From positions 372,001 through 436,000 of the forward strand of contig NZ_JAKLTM010000001.1 in NCBI RefSeq assembly GCF_022012305.1: a stretch of DNA of 64,000 nt, given 5' to 3'. The stretch is from Ramlibacter paludis. GTDB taxonomy: Bacteria; Pseudomonadota; Gammaproteobacteria; Burkholderiales; Burkholderiaceae_C. The translations under genes were made by a program, and so were the position numbers. Shown one piece after another: positions 44,202 through 54,342 of this stretch. Position 1 is the first letter of the stretch, and the number at the start of each line of letters is the position of its first letter. The notes beneath the pieces are model-generated. The model did not search any database. It was not told the DNA's origin and was given only the letters and a program-made list of their open reading frames with translations.

Positions 44202-45329
44202 TCAGAGCCCTCGCTGGATGATGATCTTCTGCACGTCGGACGTGCCTTCGTAGATCTGGCAGACCCGCACGTCGCGCCAGATGCGTTCGACCGGGAAGTC
44301 GCTGACGTAGCCGTAGCCGCCCAGCGTCTGGATCGCCGCGCTGCACACGCGTTCGGCCATCTCGCTGGCAAACAGCTTGGCCATGGCCGCTTCCTTCAGG
44401 CAGGGCCGGCCCGCATCGCGCAGCGCCGCCGCATGCCAGATCAACTGGCGCGCCGCTTCGATCTGCGTCGCGCAGTCGGCGAGCCGGAAGCCGACCGCCT
44501 GGTGGTTGATGATGGCGGTGCCGAAGCTCTCGCGTTCGCGGGCGTACTGCAGCGCGACCTCGAAAGCGCTGCGCGCCATGCCCACGCTCTGCGCCGCGAT
44601 GCCGATGCGGCCGCCCTCCAGCGCCGACAGGGCAATCTTGTAGCCCTCGCCTTCCTCGCCGATGCGGTTGGCCGCCGGGATGCGGCAGTTCTCGAAATTG
44701 ATCTGGGCGGTGTCGCTCGAGTGCTGGCCGACCTTTTCTTCCAGCCGCGCGACCACGTAGCCCGGCGTGTCGGTCGGTACCAGGAATGCGCTCATGCCCC
44801 GCTTGCCGGCGCCCTTGTCGGTGACGGCGATCACCACCGCCAGCTGGCCGTTCTTGCCGCTGGTGATGAACTGCTTGACGCCGTTCAGCACGTAGCCCTC
44901 CCCATCCTTGGTCGCCGTGGTGCGCAGCGCGGACGCATCGCTGCCCACATGCGGCTCGGTCAGGCAGAACACGCCCAGCAGCTCGCCTTGCGCCAGCCGC
45001 GTGAGCCACTGCTTTTTCTGCGCATCGCTGCCGTAGCGCATCAGGATCGCGTTGACCGGGCAGTTGGTCACGCTGATCGCGGTGCTGGTGCCGCCGTCGC
45101 CGGCCGCGATTTCCTCCAGCACCAAGGCCAGCGTCACGTAGTCCAGCCCGGCGCCGCCGAATTCCTCGGGCACGCAGATGCCGTACGCGCCCAGCGCCGC
45201 CAGGCCCTGGTGCGCCTCGCGCGGAAAGACGTGCTCGCGGTCCCATCGCGCCGCGTGCGGCCACAGTTCGCGCTGCGCGAAATCGCGCACCGCATCGCGA
45301 ATCATTTCCTGGTCGGGCGTGAGCAGCAT
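44202..45329 (-). CDS. Acyl-CoA dehydrogenase
   Basis: 375 residues with the standard flavoprotein fold. FAD/substrate motifs CLTEPHVGSDASALRT and FITSGKNGQLAV; C-terminal catalytic Glu in CQIYEGTSDVQKIIIQRGL, the position used by short/medium-chain enzymes. The 'YEGT' form distinguishes it from the isovaleryl enzyme further upstream. Probably short-chain (butyryl-CoA-like) in this branched-chain/fatty-acid gene run. Confidence 0.92.
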   Translation of the reverse strand: MLLTPDQEMIRDAVRDFAQRELWPHAARWDREHVFPREAHQGLAALGAYGICVPEEFGGAGLDYVTLALVLEEIAAGDGGTSTAISVTNCPVNAILMRYGSDAQKKQWLTRLAQGELLGVFCLTEPHVGSDASALRTTATKDGEGYVLNGVKQFITSGKNGQLAVVIAVTDKGAGKRGMSAFLVPTDTPGYVVARLEEKVGQHSSDTAQINFENCRIPAANRIGEEGEGYKIALSALEGGRIGIAAQSVGMARSAFEVALQYARERESFGTAIINHQAVGFRLADCATQIEAARQLIWHAAALRDAGRPCLKEAAMAKLFASEMAERVCSAAIQTLGGYGYVSDFPVERIWRDVRVCQIYEGTSDVQKIIIQRGL

Positions 45330-45343
45330 CTTCTAGGGCTTGG

Positions 45344-46585
45344 TTAGCGACCGCTGGCGAGGTCCATGATGAGGCGCGAGGCGAGGTACAGGCGGCGCGG
45401 GATCGCGTCGACGAGCACGTACTCCGCCTGGTTGCTGTGGTAGCCGAAGCCGGGCAGGCCCAGGCTTTCGATCACCGGCTTGCCGGAGAGCGCCGCGTAC
45501 GCCGCATCGGTGCCGCCGCCGCCACGCTCGCTCACCTTCAGCTCGGCGCCGGTCTCGCGGTAGATCGCGACGGCCTTTTCGATCATGCGTTTGCCTTCAG
45601 CATCGGCATTGAATGCGGGACGGCCATAGTCCACGGTGATCTTCGTTTCGGCTTTCGGCAGGCGCTTCTTGTTGTTGATGCGGTCTTCCAGCGTCTTCAG
45701 CAGGCCGTCGAGGTCCGACTTCTTGCCGTAGCGGATGTTCGCTTCGAGGTAGGCGTCGTCCGGGATGATGTTGGACACCTGGCCCGACTTCACGATCGTC
45801 CAGTTGAAGCGCAGCTCGCGGGACTTGTCGTCCAGGTCCATCGTGCGCAGGATGATGTCCGAGGCTTCCACCGCCGCATTGACACCGGCTTCGGGGTTCG
45901 CGCCGGCGTGGGCGGCCAGGCCCTTCACGCCCACCTTGTAGTAGACGATGCCGGAGGTGCCGAGCGTCAGGTTCTCCTGGTCGACGCTGGTCGGCTCGAA
46001 GGACAGCACGTAGTCGTGCTCGCCGGCCACCTTCTGGATCAGGTCGCGCGAACCGAAGGAGCCCTTTTCCTCGTCGGTGTTGAAGAGCACGGTGATCTGG
46101 CCGAAGTCCTGGAAGTTGCGCGCCTTCAGCAGCGCCAGCGTGTGCAGGATGATGGCGACGCCGCTCTTGTCGTCGGCGATGCCCGGGCCGTAGGCACGGT
46201 TGCCTTCCACGCGGAAGGGCGCCTTGGCGAGCGTGCCTTTCACGTACACGGTGTCCATGTGGGCGATCAGCAGCAGGCGCTTGCCGCCGCGGCCCGGGAA
46301 AGTGGCCTGCAGGTTGTCGCCCGCGATGCCGGCTTCGGCCTTGTGGCGCACGACCTTGCCGCCCAGCGCCTGCAGGCGCTGCTCCAGCAGGTTGTCCATG
46401 GCGGCCATGCCTTCGGCGTTGCCGGTGCCGGTCTCGATGTTGACCAGGCTTTCCAGCGTGCGCACCACGGCGGCCTGCTCGCCGGTGGCGGCCTGGAACA
46501 GGGCGTCGTCGCGCTGCTGCGCGAAACCAGGCTGGGAGAAGGCGAGAACGGCGGCGGCAACGGCGGCGAATGCAAACGGCTTCAA
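45344..46585 (-). CDS. Secreted M20-family metallopeptidase (glutamate carboxypeptidase-like)
   Basis: 413 residues. Signal peptide (LKPFAFAAVAAAVLAFSQPG, cleaved after FAQ), then two-zinc M20 motifs: LIAHMDTVY, PGIADDKSG (bridging Asp), NTDEEKGSFGSRDL (catalytic Glu), FEPTS, and the last His in GFGYHSNQAEYV. Resembles carboxypeptidase G2, which removes C-terminal Glu. The TTG start at 46585 is preferred: GGAG lies six bases upstream and a proper signal peptide results. The ATG at 46657 lies inside the upstream gene and would bury the signal. Confidence 0.88.
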   Translation of the reverse strand: MKPFAFAAVAAAVLAFSQPGFAQQRDDALFQAATGEQAAVVRTLESLVNIETGTGNAEGMAAMDNLLEQRLQALGGKVVRHKAEAGIAGDNLQATFPGRGGKRLLLIAHMDTVYVKGTLAKAPFRVEGNRAYGPGIADDKSGVAIILHTLALLKARNFQDFGQITVLFNTDEEKGSFGSRDLIQKVAGEHDYVLSFEPTSVDQENLTLGTSGIVYYKVGVKGLAAHAGANPEAGVNAAVEASDIILRTMDLDDKSRELRFNWTIVKSGQVSNIIPDDAYLEANIRYGKKSDLDGLLKTLEDRINNKKRLPKAETKITVDYGRPAFNADAEGKRMIEKAVAIYRETGAELKVSERGGGGTDAAYAALSGKPVIESLGLPGFGYHSNQAEYVLVDAIPRRLYLASRLIMDLASGR

Positions 46586-46631
46586 GGACAACTCCGAAAA
46601 GGGAAAAACGCGATCTTGCACCAGCCGGGCT

Positions 46632-47297
46632 TCACCAGCTGTCGAAACGCTTGCCATCGTGGCTCTGGAAGCTGCCCTTGTCGGCCGGCGTCAGGCCCGC
46701 GATGACGCGGCGCATGCCGGCCACGCTGTCCTGCACCTGCAAGGGCGCGCCCTGCCCGCCCATGTCCGTCTGCACCCAGCCCGGGTTCATCGCCACGAGG
46801 ATGGCCTTGGGGTAGTCGGCCTGCGCCGAAGCGACGGCCATGTTGAGCGCTGCCTTGCTGGCGCGGTACACCCAGCTGTAGCTGGAAGCAACGTCCGCGA
46901 TACGGCCCATGCCGCTGCTGATGAAGACGAACTTGCCCTGCGTCGCCTCGAGCAAGGGCGCCACCTGGGGGATCGCCTGCATCGCGCCCCAGACGTTGGT
47001 GCGCATCACGCCGTCGAATTCGTCGCGCGCAGGCGGCTGGGTCGCGCCGCCGCGGGAGATGGTCCCGGCGACGTAGAGCGCGACGTCGATCTTCTCGTCA
47101 TCGAGCTGCCAGCCGAGGCCGCTGATGCTGGCCGTGTCCGTGACATCGAGCTTGAGCGACTTGGCGCCCAGCGCTTCGATGCGACGCAGGCCGTCGGCAT
47201 CGCGCGCCGTGGCGATCACGCGATCGCCCGCCGCGCGGTACTGGCGGACGAACTCGAGGCCGATGCCGCGTGACGCGCCGAGGACGAGGACGTTCAC
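46632..47297 (-). CDS. SDR-family oxidoreductase (C-factor/CsgA-like)
   Basis: 221 residues, short SDR. VLGASRGIGLEFVRQYR (NAD(P) loop), catalytic YRASKAALNMAVASA (YxxxK), and NPGWVQTDMGG. This subgroup includes C-factor and Rossmann-fold carbonyl reductases. Overlaps the thiolase gene by 4 bases. Substrate unknown. Confidence 0.88.
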   Translation of the reverse strand: MNVLVLGASRGIGLEFVRQYRAAGDRVIATARDADGLRRIEALGAKSLKLDVTDTASISGLGWQLDDEKIDVALYVAGTISRGGATQPPARDEFDGVMRTNVWGAMQAIPQVAPLLEATQGKFVFISSGMGRIADVASSYSWVYRASKAALNMAVASAQADYPKAILVAMNPGWVQTDMGGQGAPLQVQDSVAGMRRVIAGLTPADKGSFQSHDGKRFDSW

Positions 47298-48475
47298 GCC
47301 AGCTCGAGCGCGACCGCGGTGGCTTCACCGCCGCCGATGCACAGCGTGGCGACGCCGCGCTTGCCGCCGCGCGCCTTCAGCGCGTGCAGCAGCGTCACCA
47401 TGATGCGGGCGCCGGACGCGCCGATCGGGTGGCCCAGCGCGCAGGCGCCGCCGTTGACGTTGACGATGTCGTGGGAGATCTTCAGCTCTTCCATCAGCGC
47501 CATCGGCACGACGGCGAAGGCCTCGTTCACCTCCCACAGGTCGACGTCGCTGGTCTTCCAGCCGGTCTTGGCCAGCAGCTTCTGCGTGGCGCCGACCGGC
47601 GCCGTGGCGAACCACTCGGGCTCCTGCGCGTGCGTGGTGTGGGCGACGATGCGCGCCAGCGGCTTCAGGCCCAGGCGCTTGGCGGTGCTCTCGGTCATCA
47701 TCACCAGCGCTGCCGCGCCGTCGTTGATCGAGGAAGAGGAAGCGGCGGTGATGGTGCCGTCCTTCTTGAAGGCGGGCTTGAGCTGCGGAATCTTGTCCAG
47801 CTTCACCTTGCCCGGGCCTTCGTCGATGCTGATCACGCGCTCGCCGGCACGGTCCTTCACCGCCACCGGCACGATCTCGGCGGCGAAGGCGCCGCTCTCC
47901 GTGGCCTTCTTGGCGCGCTGCACCGATGCGGTGGCGAAGGCGTCCTGCTGCTCGCGCGTGAACTTGTACTTGGCGGCGCAGTCCTCGCCAAAGGTGCCCA
48001 TGGAGCGGCCGGCCTGGTAGGCGTCTTCCAGCCCGTCCAGCATCATGTGGTCGTAGACCTTGTCGTGGCCCATGCGGTAGCCGCCGCGTCCTTTCAGCAG
48101 CAGGTAAGGCGCGTTGGTCATGCTCTCCATGCCGCCCGCGACCATGATCTCGTGCGTGCCGGCCAGCAGCATGTCGTGCGCCAGCATCGCGGCCTTCATG
48201 CCGGAGCCGCACATCTTCGACAGCGTGACCGCGCCGCTCGACTTGGGCAGGCCGCCCTTGAAGGCCGCCTGCCGCGCCGGCGCCTGGCCCTGGCCGGCCA
48301 TCAGGCAGTTGCCGAACAGCACTTCGCCGACGGCGTCGGCGGGAATGCCGGCGCGCTCGACGGCCGCCTTGATGGCGGCGCCGCCGAGGTCGTGCGCGGC
48401 GAGCGACGCGAAGTCGCCCTGGAAGCCGCCCATGGGGGTGCGGGCGGCGCCGACGATGACGATGGATTCAGCCAT
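47294..48475 (-). CDS. Acetyl-CoA C-acetyltransferase (thiolase)
   Basis: 393 residues, the standard thiolase length. Nucleophile Cys in SKMCGSGMKAAM (about 90), His in NVNGGACALGHPIGASGARI (about 350), and Cys in TLCIGGGEATAV (about 380). Biosynthetic/degradative acetoacetyl-CoA thiolase of the AtoB/PhaA group. In this run it would complete leucine or fatty-acid breakdown to acetyl-CoA. Confidence 0.93.
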   Translation of the reverse strand: MAESIVIVGAARTPMGGFQGDFASLAAHDLGGAAIKAAVERAGIPADAVGEVLFGNCLMAGQGQAPARQAAFKGGLPKSSGAVTLSKMCGSGMKAAMLAHDMLLAGTHEIMVAGGMESMTNAPYLLLKGRGGYRMGHDKVYDHMMLDGLEDAYQAGRSMGTFGEDCAAKYKFTREQQDAFATASVQRAKKATESGAFAAEIVPVAVKDRAGERVISIDEGPGKVKLDKIPQLKPAFKKDGTITAASSSSINDGAAALVMMTESTAKRLGLKPLARIVAHTTHAQEPEWFATAPVGATQKLLAKTGWKTSDVDLWEVNEAFAVVPMALMEELKISHDIVNVNGGACALGHPIGASGARIMVTLLHALKARGGKRGVATLCIGGGEATAVALELA

Positions 48476-48487
48476 GGTGATTCTCCT

Positions 48488-48985
48488 TCAGAGGGTAGAG
48501 GCGATGATGGGACCGCGCGCCTCTTCGGCGATGCGGCGGATGTAGTCCTGGAACTGCGGGTCCTCGCCGCGCAGCAGCAGCGGCAGGGCGTTGTGGAAAT
48601 CCTCGCGCTGGCACCACTCGCGCATGTAGTCGTCCCAGCTGTTCCAGCGGCGCCGCTCGGTCTCGCCCATGTCGGGCTTGAAGGCGACGAGGTAGGCACG
48701 CTCGAACAGCGAGATCAGCATGTCGAAGATCACCAGCATGCGCTCGCGCTGTTCCGCGGTTGGATTCTCCAGCGGCTCGTTGGTTCGCAGGTGCAGGTCG
48801 GGGTGGCGCAGCACCACCTCGAGGAAGTCGATGTAGGCGTCGGACAGGAGCTGGTACTGCTCCTCCTCCTCGTTGTCGCGCTCCTTGCGCTGCTCCCAGG
48901 CGAAGAACAGGATGGCGAAAGGCAGGCCCAGCGTGGTGACGATGAAGCTGGCGACTTCCCAGAAGTCCTTCCATTCTTCGCTCAT
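48488..48985 (-). CDS. Membrane-anchored protein of unknown function downstream of aceK
   Basis: 165 residues with one N-terminal transmembrane helix (about 12-30: [21 protein letters not shown]), then an acidic coil ([17 protein letters not shown]) and a helical cytoplasmic domain with [22 protein letters not shown] and [13 protein letters not shown]. No family recognised. Its ATG overlaps the aceK stop (48982-48985), so it is translated with aceK. Role unknown. Confidence 0.75.
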   Translation of the reverse strand: MSEEWKDFWEVASFIVTTLGLPFAILFFAWEQRKERDNEEEEQYQLLSDAYIDFLEVVLRHPDLHLRTNEPLENPTAEQRERMLVIFDMLISLFERAYLVAFKPDMGETERRRWNSWDDYMREWCQREDFHNALPLLLRGEDPQFQDYIRRIAEEARGPIIASTL

Positions 48986-50790
48986 GCAGCCGCCTCCGCC
49001 TGCGCCGGCTGCTGTCGCCGCGCGAAGCGCTTCTCCCGCTCGTAGGGGAACACGTCGTGGACGTGGCCGGCGAGGATGCGTTCCTTGTGCGACTGCCAGA
49101 AGGCCGGATCCAGCAGGTCGGCGTGGTGGGCCATGAACACCTCCCGCACCGCGGCGTTCCCGAGCAGGAAAGGGCCGAAGGTCTCCGGGAAGATGTCGCG
49201 CGGGCCGACCTTGTACCAGACCTCCCCCGACATTTCCTCCTCCTCGGTGCGCGCCTCGGGCACCTTGCGGAAGTTGCACTCGGTGAGGTACTCGACCTCG
49301 TCGTAGTCGTAGAACACGACCTTGCCGTTGCGCGTGACGCCGAAGTTCTTCCACAGCATGTCGCCCGGGAAGATGTTCGCCGCCACCATGTCCTTGATGG
49401 CATTGCCGTACTCGATGACGGCGTGCTCCACCTGCTCCTGCGCGCCGGCGTCGAAGGCTTCCTGCAGGTAGATGTTGAGCGGGATCATCCGCCGCTCGAT
49501 GTACAGGTGCTTGATGATCACCTCGTCGTGGCCGTCGCCGTCGCGGTCGCTGATCTCCAGCTGGCTCGGGGCGAACTTGCGGATCTCCTCCACCAGTTCG
49601 TCCTCGAAGCGGTCGCGCGCGAACGCGACTTCGCTGTACTCCAGCGTGTCGGCCATGCGGCCCACCCGGTCGTGCTGCTTGACCAGCAGGTACTTGCGCT
49701 GCACCTGCTCGCGGCTGGTGTCCTTCTGCTCGGGGAACCAGTCCTTGATCAGCTTGAACACGTAGGGAAAGGACGGCAGGTCGAACACCAGCATCACCAT
49801 GCCCTTGATGCCGGGCGCGATGCGGAACTTGTCGCTCGAATGGCGCAGGTGGTGCAGGAAGTCGCGGTAGAACAGCGTCTTGCCCTGCTTGGCCAGGCCG
49901 ATGGCGTTGTAGATCTCGTTGCGCGGCTTTCGCGGCATCAGGGTGCGCAGGAACTGCACGTAGGCCGCCGGCACCTCCATGTCCGCCATGAAGTAGGCGC
50001 GGGCGAAGGAGAACAGCATCTGCAGTTCGTCCTCGCCGAACAGGCAGGTGTCGATCACCAGCTTCGCCGCCTTGTTGTGCAGGATCGGCAGCGCGAAGGG
50101 CAGCTCGTTGAAGCCGTTGATGATCTTGCCGACGACGTAGGCGCCCTTGTTGCGGAAGAACAGGGACGACAGCACCTGCACCTGGAAGTTGGCGCGCAGC
50201 GTGACGTGCGAAAGCCGCCCGGCCATGGCTTCCAGCACCAGCTGCGCGTCGCGCTCCAGGTCGTCGAAGGGCCGCTGCAGCCGGTAGTTGTCGACGATGC
50301 GCACCAGGGTCTCGTGCAGGGTCTCGCGCGTCGGGTAGTAGGAGCGGTAGGTCGGCGTGGCCGCCGGCTCATGGTCCTCGATGTACTCGGTGCTGACCGC
50401 GGGCCGGACGAAGATGAAGTCGTTGTGGAAGTAGGTGCGGTGCAGGATCTTGGTCGTGACCGAATTGAAGAAGGTCTCGGCGCACTCGGGCTGGTGGTGG
50501 TCGACCAGCAGGCCGATGAAGTGCAGCTTGACCTGCTGCCACACCTCCATCGGCTGCTCGCCGGCCTTGAACTCCAGCTCCAGGCGCTGCACCGCCTCAT
50601 TCACCCGCAGGTCGTAGAACTCGATGCGTTCGCGCTGCGCGCGCTGCTGTGCGAGCCAGTCCGCAGTCTCGAAGCGGTGCTTGGCGCGCGCGGACTCCAG
50701 CCGGAACAGGCGGTAGTGCCGGTTGAAGCCGTCGAGCATCGCCTTGGCGATGTCGTAGGCGAGCGGCGAGTCCAGGCGCTGCGGGAACAT
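48982..50790 (-). CDS. aceK: Isocitrate dehydrogenase kinase/phosphatase AceK
   Basis: 602 residues, near the usual family length. Regulatory N-terminal half, then a protein-kinase-like domain: ATP-recognition loop [20 protein letters not shown] and the catalytic loop region with [10 protein letters not shown] (Asn/Asp) and [13 protein letters not shown]. It phosphorylates Icd to divert carbon into the glyoxylate shunt. ATG 50790 ([19 protein letters not shown]) chosen because it matches the family N-terminus. No aceA/aceB in the window. Confidence 0.95.
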   Translation of the reverse strand: MFPQRLDSPLAYDIAKAMLDGFNRHYRLFRLESARAKHRFETADWLAQQRAQRERIEFYDLRVNEAVQRLELEFKAGEQPMEVWQQVKLHFIGLLVDHHQPECAETFFNSVTTKILHRTYFHNDFIFVRPAVSTEYIEDHEPAATPTYRSYYPTRETLHETLVRIVDNYRLQRPFDDLERDAQLVLEAMAGRLSHVTLRANFQVQVLSSLFFRNKGAYVVGKIINGFNELPFALPILHNKAAKLVIDTCLFGEDELQMLFSFARAYFMADMEVPAAYVQFLRTLMPRKPRNEIYNAIGLAKQGKTLFYRDFLHHLRHSSDKFRIAPGIKGMVMLVFDLPSFPYVFKLIKDWFPEQKDTSREQVQRKYLLVKQHDRVGRMADTLEYSEVAFARDRFEDELVEEIRKFAPSQLEISDRDGDGHDEVIIKHLYIERRMIPLNIYLQEAFDAGAQEQVEHAVIEYGNAIKDMVAANIFPGDMLWKNFGVTRNGKVVFYDYDEVEYLTECNFRKVPEARTEEEEMSGEVWYKVGPRDIFPETFGPFLLGNAAVREVFMAHHADLLDPAFWQSHKERILAGHVHDVFPYEREKRFARRQQPAQAEAAA

Positions 50791-50815
50791 GGTCTGGGCT
50801 GGCCGGCGCGCGCGG

Positions 50816-51469
50816 CTAGCGGCGCGCGGCGACCACTCCTTCGACGGCCGCACGGTAGGCCGGCTCGATCTGGTCGGTGTCGGCCACCGTCATGTGCAGG
50901 TCCTGCAGCAGGCCGTCGTGGACACCGAAGGCCCAGCCGTGCACGCAGACCTTCTGGCCCTTGGCCCAGGCGTCGGTCATCACGGTGCTGACGCACAGGT
51001 TCACCACCTGCTCGATCACGTTCAGGTCCACCAGCGCGTCGCCGCGCCGCTCGGGCCCGAGGTTGTCGAGGATGCCGCGGTGGCGGTCGCGCACGTCCTG
51101 GATGTGGCGGATCCAGTTGTCGGCCAGGCCCACGCGCGTGTTGTTCAGCGCGGCCAGCACGCCGCCGCAGCCGTAGTGGCCCACGACCATGATGTGCTCC
51201 ACCTTCAGCATGTCGACCGCGAACTGCACGGTCGACAGCGCATTGAGGTCCGAGTGCACGATGACGTTCGCGACGTTGCGGTGCACGAACACCTCGCCCG
51301 GCTCCAGGCCGGTGATCTGGTTCGCGGGCACGCGGCTGTCGGAGCAGCCGATCCACATGAACTTGGGCTTCTGCTGCTTGGTCAGGCTGGTGAAGAAGCC
51401 GGGACGCGTGCGTTCCATTTCCGCGGCCCAGGCGCGGTTGTGGGAGAAGAGGTCGTTGATGTTGGCCAT
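50816..51469 (-). CDS. can: Beta-class carbonic anhydrase
   Basis: 217 residues. Zinc ligands Cys42 and Asp44 in [14 protein letters not shown], His and Cys in [14 protein letters not shown] (about 98-101), as in E. coli Can. Interconverts CO2 and bicarbonate for carboxylases, relevant beside acyl-CoA catabolism. Length and motifs match the CynT/Can group. Confidence 0.95.
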   Translation of the reverse strand: MANINDLFSHNRAWAAEMERTRPGFFTSLTKQQKPKFMWIGCSDSRVPANQITGLEPGEVFVHRNVANVIVHSDLNALSTVQFAVDMLKVEHIMVVGHYGCGGVLAALNNTRVGLADNWIRHIQDVRDRHRGILDNLGPERRGDALVDLNVIEQVVNLCVSTVMTDAWAKGQKVCVHGWAFGVHDGLLQDLHMTVADTDQIEPAYRAAVEGVVAARR

Positions 51470-51490
51470 GGTGTGATTGTCGCGTGGCGG

Positions 51491-52192
51491 CTATGGTCGG
51501 GTTGCACCGTCCAGCACGCGCGTCGGCAGCGGACTGAGCGGGGCGCCGGCCGCGGGCCTCTGCAAGGCAGCCAGGTCGGGACGACTGGTGACTGCCTCGA
51601 CCGCGCGGCCTCCCTCGAAGCGCACCATCACGCCGTCCGGCGCCGCATGCACCGGGCCATGCGTTTCGGCTTCCACCAACGCCTGGCGCCAGGGCTCGCT
51701 GTCCAGGTGCGGGCAGAAAGTGCCGGGCAGCCAGCCCAGGCCTTCGCGCACCCCGCCGCCCGGCACGCTGTCGGTCACGTAGCGCTCGAACCAGCAGTTG
51801 GCGCCGGCGCTGATGCCGGCCAGCACGGTGCCGGCCTGCCAGGCCGCGTGCAACGCGCGCTCGAAGCCGAACTCGCGCCAGACGGCCAGCATGGCCACGG
51901 TGTTGCCGCCGCCGACGTAGACCAGGTCGGCATCGCGCACCGCCTGGGCGTAGTCGCGCTTCATCTCATAGGGGAAGAAAGGCAGGGTCGAGGCGTCGCA
52001 GCCGAGCGCGAGGAACAGCTTCAGGAAGCGCAACTGCGCACGCTCGCCATCGCCGGACGCAGTGCCGAGGTACAGCACCCGCGGCGCACGCCCGCGCTGC
52101 GGCAGCAGGGACAGCAGGTAGCGCTCCTGCAGTCCGCGCGTGTCTTCCATCAGGAAGCCACCGCCGCCGATGGCGACGACCGCGCCGCTCAC
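51491..52192 (-). CDS. Peptidase S51 / class I glutamine amidotransferase-like protein
   Basis: 233 residues of the dipeptidase E/cyanophycinase fold. Nucleophile Ser in [12 protein letters not shown] (about 125), preceded by [13 protein letters not shown]. Peptidase E cleaves N-terminal aspartyl dipeptides. The start is GTG 52192, overlapping the stop of the isovaleryl-CoA dehydrogenase gene (GTGA), so it is in the LiuR-like operon. Confidence 0.85.
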   Translation of the reverse strand: MSGAVVAIGGGGFLMEDTRGLQERYLLSLLPQRGRAPRVLYLGTASGDGERAQLRFLKLFLALGCDASTLPFFPYEMKRDYAQAVRDADLVYVGGGNTVAMLAVWREFGFERALHAAWQAGTVLAGISAGANCWFERYVTDSVPGGGVREGLGWLPGTFCPHLDSEPWRQALVEAETHGPVHAAPDGVMVRFEGGRAVEAVTSRPDLAALQRPAAGAPLSPLPTRVLDGATRP

Positions 52193-53367
52193 ATCGTCTC
52201 CGCGAACAGCTCCCGACCGATCAGCATGCGGCGGATCTCGCTGGTGCCGGCGCCGATCTCGTACAGCTTGGCGTCGCGCCACAGGCGGCCCAGCGGGTAT
52301 TCGTTGATGTAGCCGTTGCCACCGAAGACCTGGATGCCTTCGCCCGCCATCCAGGTCGCCTTCTCGGCGCAGTACAGGATGACGGAAGCGCAGTCCTTGC
52401 GCACCTGGCGCACGTGCTCGGAGCCGAGCTGGTCGAGGTTCTTGCCCACCGTGTAGCAGTAGGCGCGCGAGGCCTGCAGGATGGTGTACATGTCGGCCAG
52501 CTTGCCCTGGATCAGCTGGAACTCGCCGATGCTCTGGCCGAACTGCTTGCGGTCGTGCACGTAGGGGACCACGTTGTCCATCACGGCCTGCATGATGCCG
52601 ATGGGACCGGCGGCGAGCACCGCCCGCTCGTAGTCGAGGCCGCTCATGAGCACCTTGGCGCCGCCGTTGAGGGTGCCCAGCACGTTGGCCGCCGGCACTT
52701 CGACGTTCTCGAACACCAGCTCGCCGGTGTGGCTGCCGCGCATGCCCAGCTTGTCCAGCTTCTGCGCGATGGAGAAGCCCTTCATGCCCTTCTCGATCAG
52801 GAAGGCGGTGACGCCGCGCGCGCCGAGCTCGGGCTCGGTCTTGGCGTAGACCACCAGCGTGTCGGCATCGGGGCCGTTGGTGATCCACATCTTGTTGCCA
52901 TTGAGCAGGTAGAAGCCGCCCTTGTCCTCGGCCTTCAGCTTCATCGAGATGACGTCGCTGCCGGCGCCCGGCTCGCTCATGGCCAGCGCGCCCACGTGCT
53001 CGCCCGAGATCAGCTTGGGCAGGTACTTCTTCTTCTGCGCCTCGTTGCCGTTGCGCTTGATCTGGTTGACGCACAGGTTGCTGTGCGCGCCGTAGGAGAG
53101 GCCCACCGAGGCGGATGCGCGCGAGATCTCCTCCATCGCCAGCATGTGGGCCAGGTAGCCCATGCCGGCGCCGCCGTATTCCTCGGGCACGGTGATGCCC
53201 AGCACGCCGAGGTCGCCCATCTTGCGCCACAGGTCCATGGGGAACTGGTCGCTGCGGTCGATTTCCGCCGCACGCGGGGCGATCTCGCTCTGGGCGAAGT
53301 CGTGGACTGCGTTGCGCAGCGCTTCGAGGTCTTCGCCGAGGCCGAAGTCCAGGCCGGGGAGTTGCAT
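52189..53367 (-). CDS. ivd: Isovaleryl-CoA dehydrogenase
   Basis: 392 residues. The catalytic Glu expected for isovaleryl-CoA dehydrogenases is E247 in [20 protein letters not shown], while the canonical C-terminal position reads [12 protein letters not shown] with no Glu. This swap is diagnostic of Ivd. Oxidises isovaleryl-CoA to 3-methylcrotonyl-CoA in leucine degradation. It follows the PaaI thioesterase and a LiuR-like regulator; the 3-methylcrotonyl-CoA carboxylase genes are not in this window. Confidence 0.93.
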   Translation of the reverse strand: MQLPGLDFGLGEDLEALRNAVHDFAQSEIAPRAAEIDRSDQFPMDLWRKMGDLGVLGITVPEEYGGAGMGYLAHMLAMEEISRASASVGLSYGAHSNLCVNQIKRNGNEAQKKKYLPKLISGEHVGALAMSEPGAGSDVISMKLKAEDKGGFYLLNGNKMWITNGPDADTLVVYAKTEPELGARGVTAFLIEKGMKGFSIAQKLDKLGMRGSHTGELVFENVEVPAANVLGTLNGGAKVLMSGLDYERAVLAAGPIGIMQAVMDNVVPYVHDRKQFGQSIGEFQLIQGKLADMYTILQASRAYCYTVGKNLDQLGSEHVRQVRKDCASVILYCAEKATWMAGEGIQVFGGNGYINEYPLGRLWRDAKLYEIGAGTSEIRRMLIGRELFAETM

Positions 53368-53390
53368 GTCACGTCTCCTTTGAATGGTGT

Positions 53391-53849
53391 TCAGTGCTGG
53401 ATGCCGCGACCGGCGACGGCCATCAGCGTGGCGCCCATGGTGGCGACCAGTTTCTCGCGTCCGCCGTCCAGTGCATAGGCCCGGCCCTCGGTCACGGTGA
53501 TCGTGCGGCCGGGCTTGATGACCAGCCCTTCCATGCGGAAGCGCTGGCCTTGCGCCGGCGCCAGCAGGTTGATCTTGAATTCGATGGTGAGCACCGCGGC
53601 ATCCGGCTGCATGAGCGAGAAGCCCGCATAACCACAGGCGGAGTCGAGCGCGGTGGCCACCATGCCGGCATGCAGGAAGCCGTGCTGCTGGGTCAGGGCC
53701 TGCTGCCAGGGCAGCTCGATGACGACCCGGCCGGGCTCCACTTCCGCCAGCGTGGCGCCGATGGTGGCCATGGCGGCCTGCCGGCCGAAGCTGGCGCGCA
53801 CGCGCTGCTCATAGGCGGCGTCGGCGGGCTCGAAGCGCGGTGCGTCCAT
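53391..53849 (-). CDS. PaaI-family hotdog thioesterase
   Basis: 152 residues, hotdog fold. The typical motif [21 protein letters not shown] (about 72-92; HGG variant 'HAGM') and [14 protein letters not shown] are present. Probably hydrolyses short or aromatic acyl-CoAs that escape the pathway. First gene behind the perfect palindrome at 53871-53896, 21 bases upstream of the start. Confidence 0.88.
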   Translation of the reverse strand: MDAPRFEPADAAYEQRVRASFGRQAAMATIGATLAEVEPGRVVIELPWQQALTQQHGFLHAGMVATALDSACGYAGFSLMQPDAAVLTIEFKINLLAPAQGQRFRMEGLVIKPGRTITVTEGRAYALDGGREKLVATMGATLMAVAGRGIQH

Positions 53850-53870
53850 GGCAAACCCCTTGCGGCAAAC

Positions 53871-53896
53871 AATTGACGTTTACGTAAACGTCAATT
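53871..53896. promoter_or_regulatory. Perfect 26-bp palindrome, LiuR-type operator
   Basis: AATTGACGTTTAC on the left and its exact complement GTAAACGTCAATT on the right. It lies between the MerR gene, whose last two bases it overlaps, and the thioesterase start. Long MerR-type palindromes with a TTGACGTT half-site are typical of LiuR sites in Proteobacteria (from memory). Confidence 0.75.
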
Positions 53897-54305
53897 ATGC
53901 CTTGGACTTGTCCAGGCGCGCCAGCAGGGCGCGCGCTTCCTTTTCGTGGGTACGGACTTCCTCCAGGTTGGCCTGCAGTTCGGCCATCTGCTCTTCCAGC
54001 TGCTGCCGGTGCGCGGCCAGCACGGTGAGGAACTTGCGCAGCTGCGGCCCGGTGTCGCGCGGGCTGTCGTACATCTCGATGATGTCCTTGGCCTCCGTGA
54101 GCGACAGCCCCAGGCGCTTGGCCCGCAGGGTGAGCTTCAGCCGGGTGCGGTCGCGGGGACTGTAGACGCGGTTGCGGCCGCCGGGGCCGGAGCGCTCCGG
54201 GGTCAGCAGCCCCATGTCCTCGTAGAAGCGGATCGCCCGCGTCGTCAGGTCGAATTCGCGCGCGAGGTCGCTGATCGTGTAGCTGTGGGCGGGGGAGGTA
54301 ACCAT
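53895..54305 (-). CDS. liuR: MerR-family regulator, LiuR-like
   Basis: 136 residues: an N-terminal HTH (YTISDLAREFDLTTRAIRFYEDMGLLTPER), a wing with RVYSPRDRTRLKLTLRAKRL, and a long coiled-coil helix (about 85-130). No metal-binding Cys, so an acyl-CoA or organic effector rather than a metal is expected. Its placement in front of ivd plus two matching palindromes identifies it with LiuR, regulator of leucine/isovalerate degradation. It likely autoregulates through 54321-54342. Confidence 0.88.
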   Translation of the reverse strand: MVTSPAHSYTISDLAREFDLTTRAIRFYEDMGLLTPERSGPGGRNRVYSPRDRTRLKLTLRAKRLGLSLTEAKDIIEMYDSPRDTGPQLRKFLTVLAAHRQQLEEQMAELQANLEEVRTHEKEARALLARLDKSKA

Positions 54306-54320
54306 CGCCGCCGATTACAA

Positions 54321-54342
54321 CTGACGTTTACGTCAACGTCAA
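54321..54342. promoter_or_regulatory. Second LiuR-type operator
   Basis: CTGACGTTTACGTCAACGTC then AA matches the central 22 bases of the 53871 palindrome at 20 of 22 positions. It lies 16-37 bases upstream of the merR start, consistent with autoregulation. Its 3' end abuts the convergently spaced stop of the YgjP-type gene. Confidence 0.65.

Noticed and set aside
46586..46657. Longer N-terminus of the M20 peptidase from ATG 46657
   Set aside because: It would overlap the upstream SDR gene and bury the signal peptide. TTG 46585 has a good Shine-Dalgarno site and yields a normal signal sequence.
49057..50991. Open frame of 644 codons antisense to aceK
   Set aside because: Mirror of an unmistakable AceK; composition of a shadow frame.
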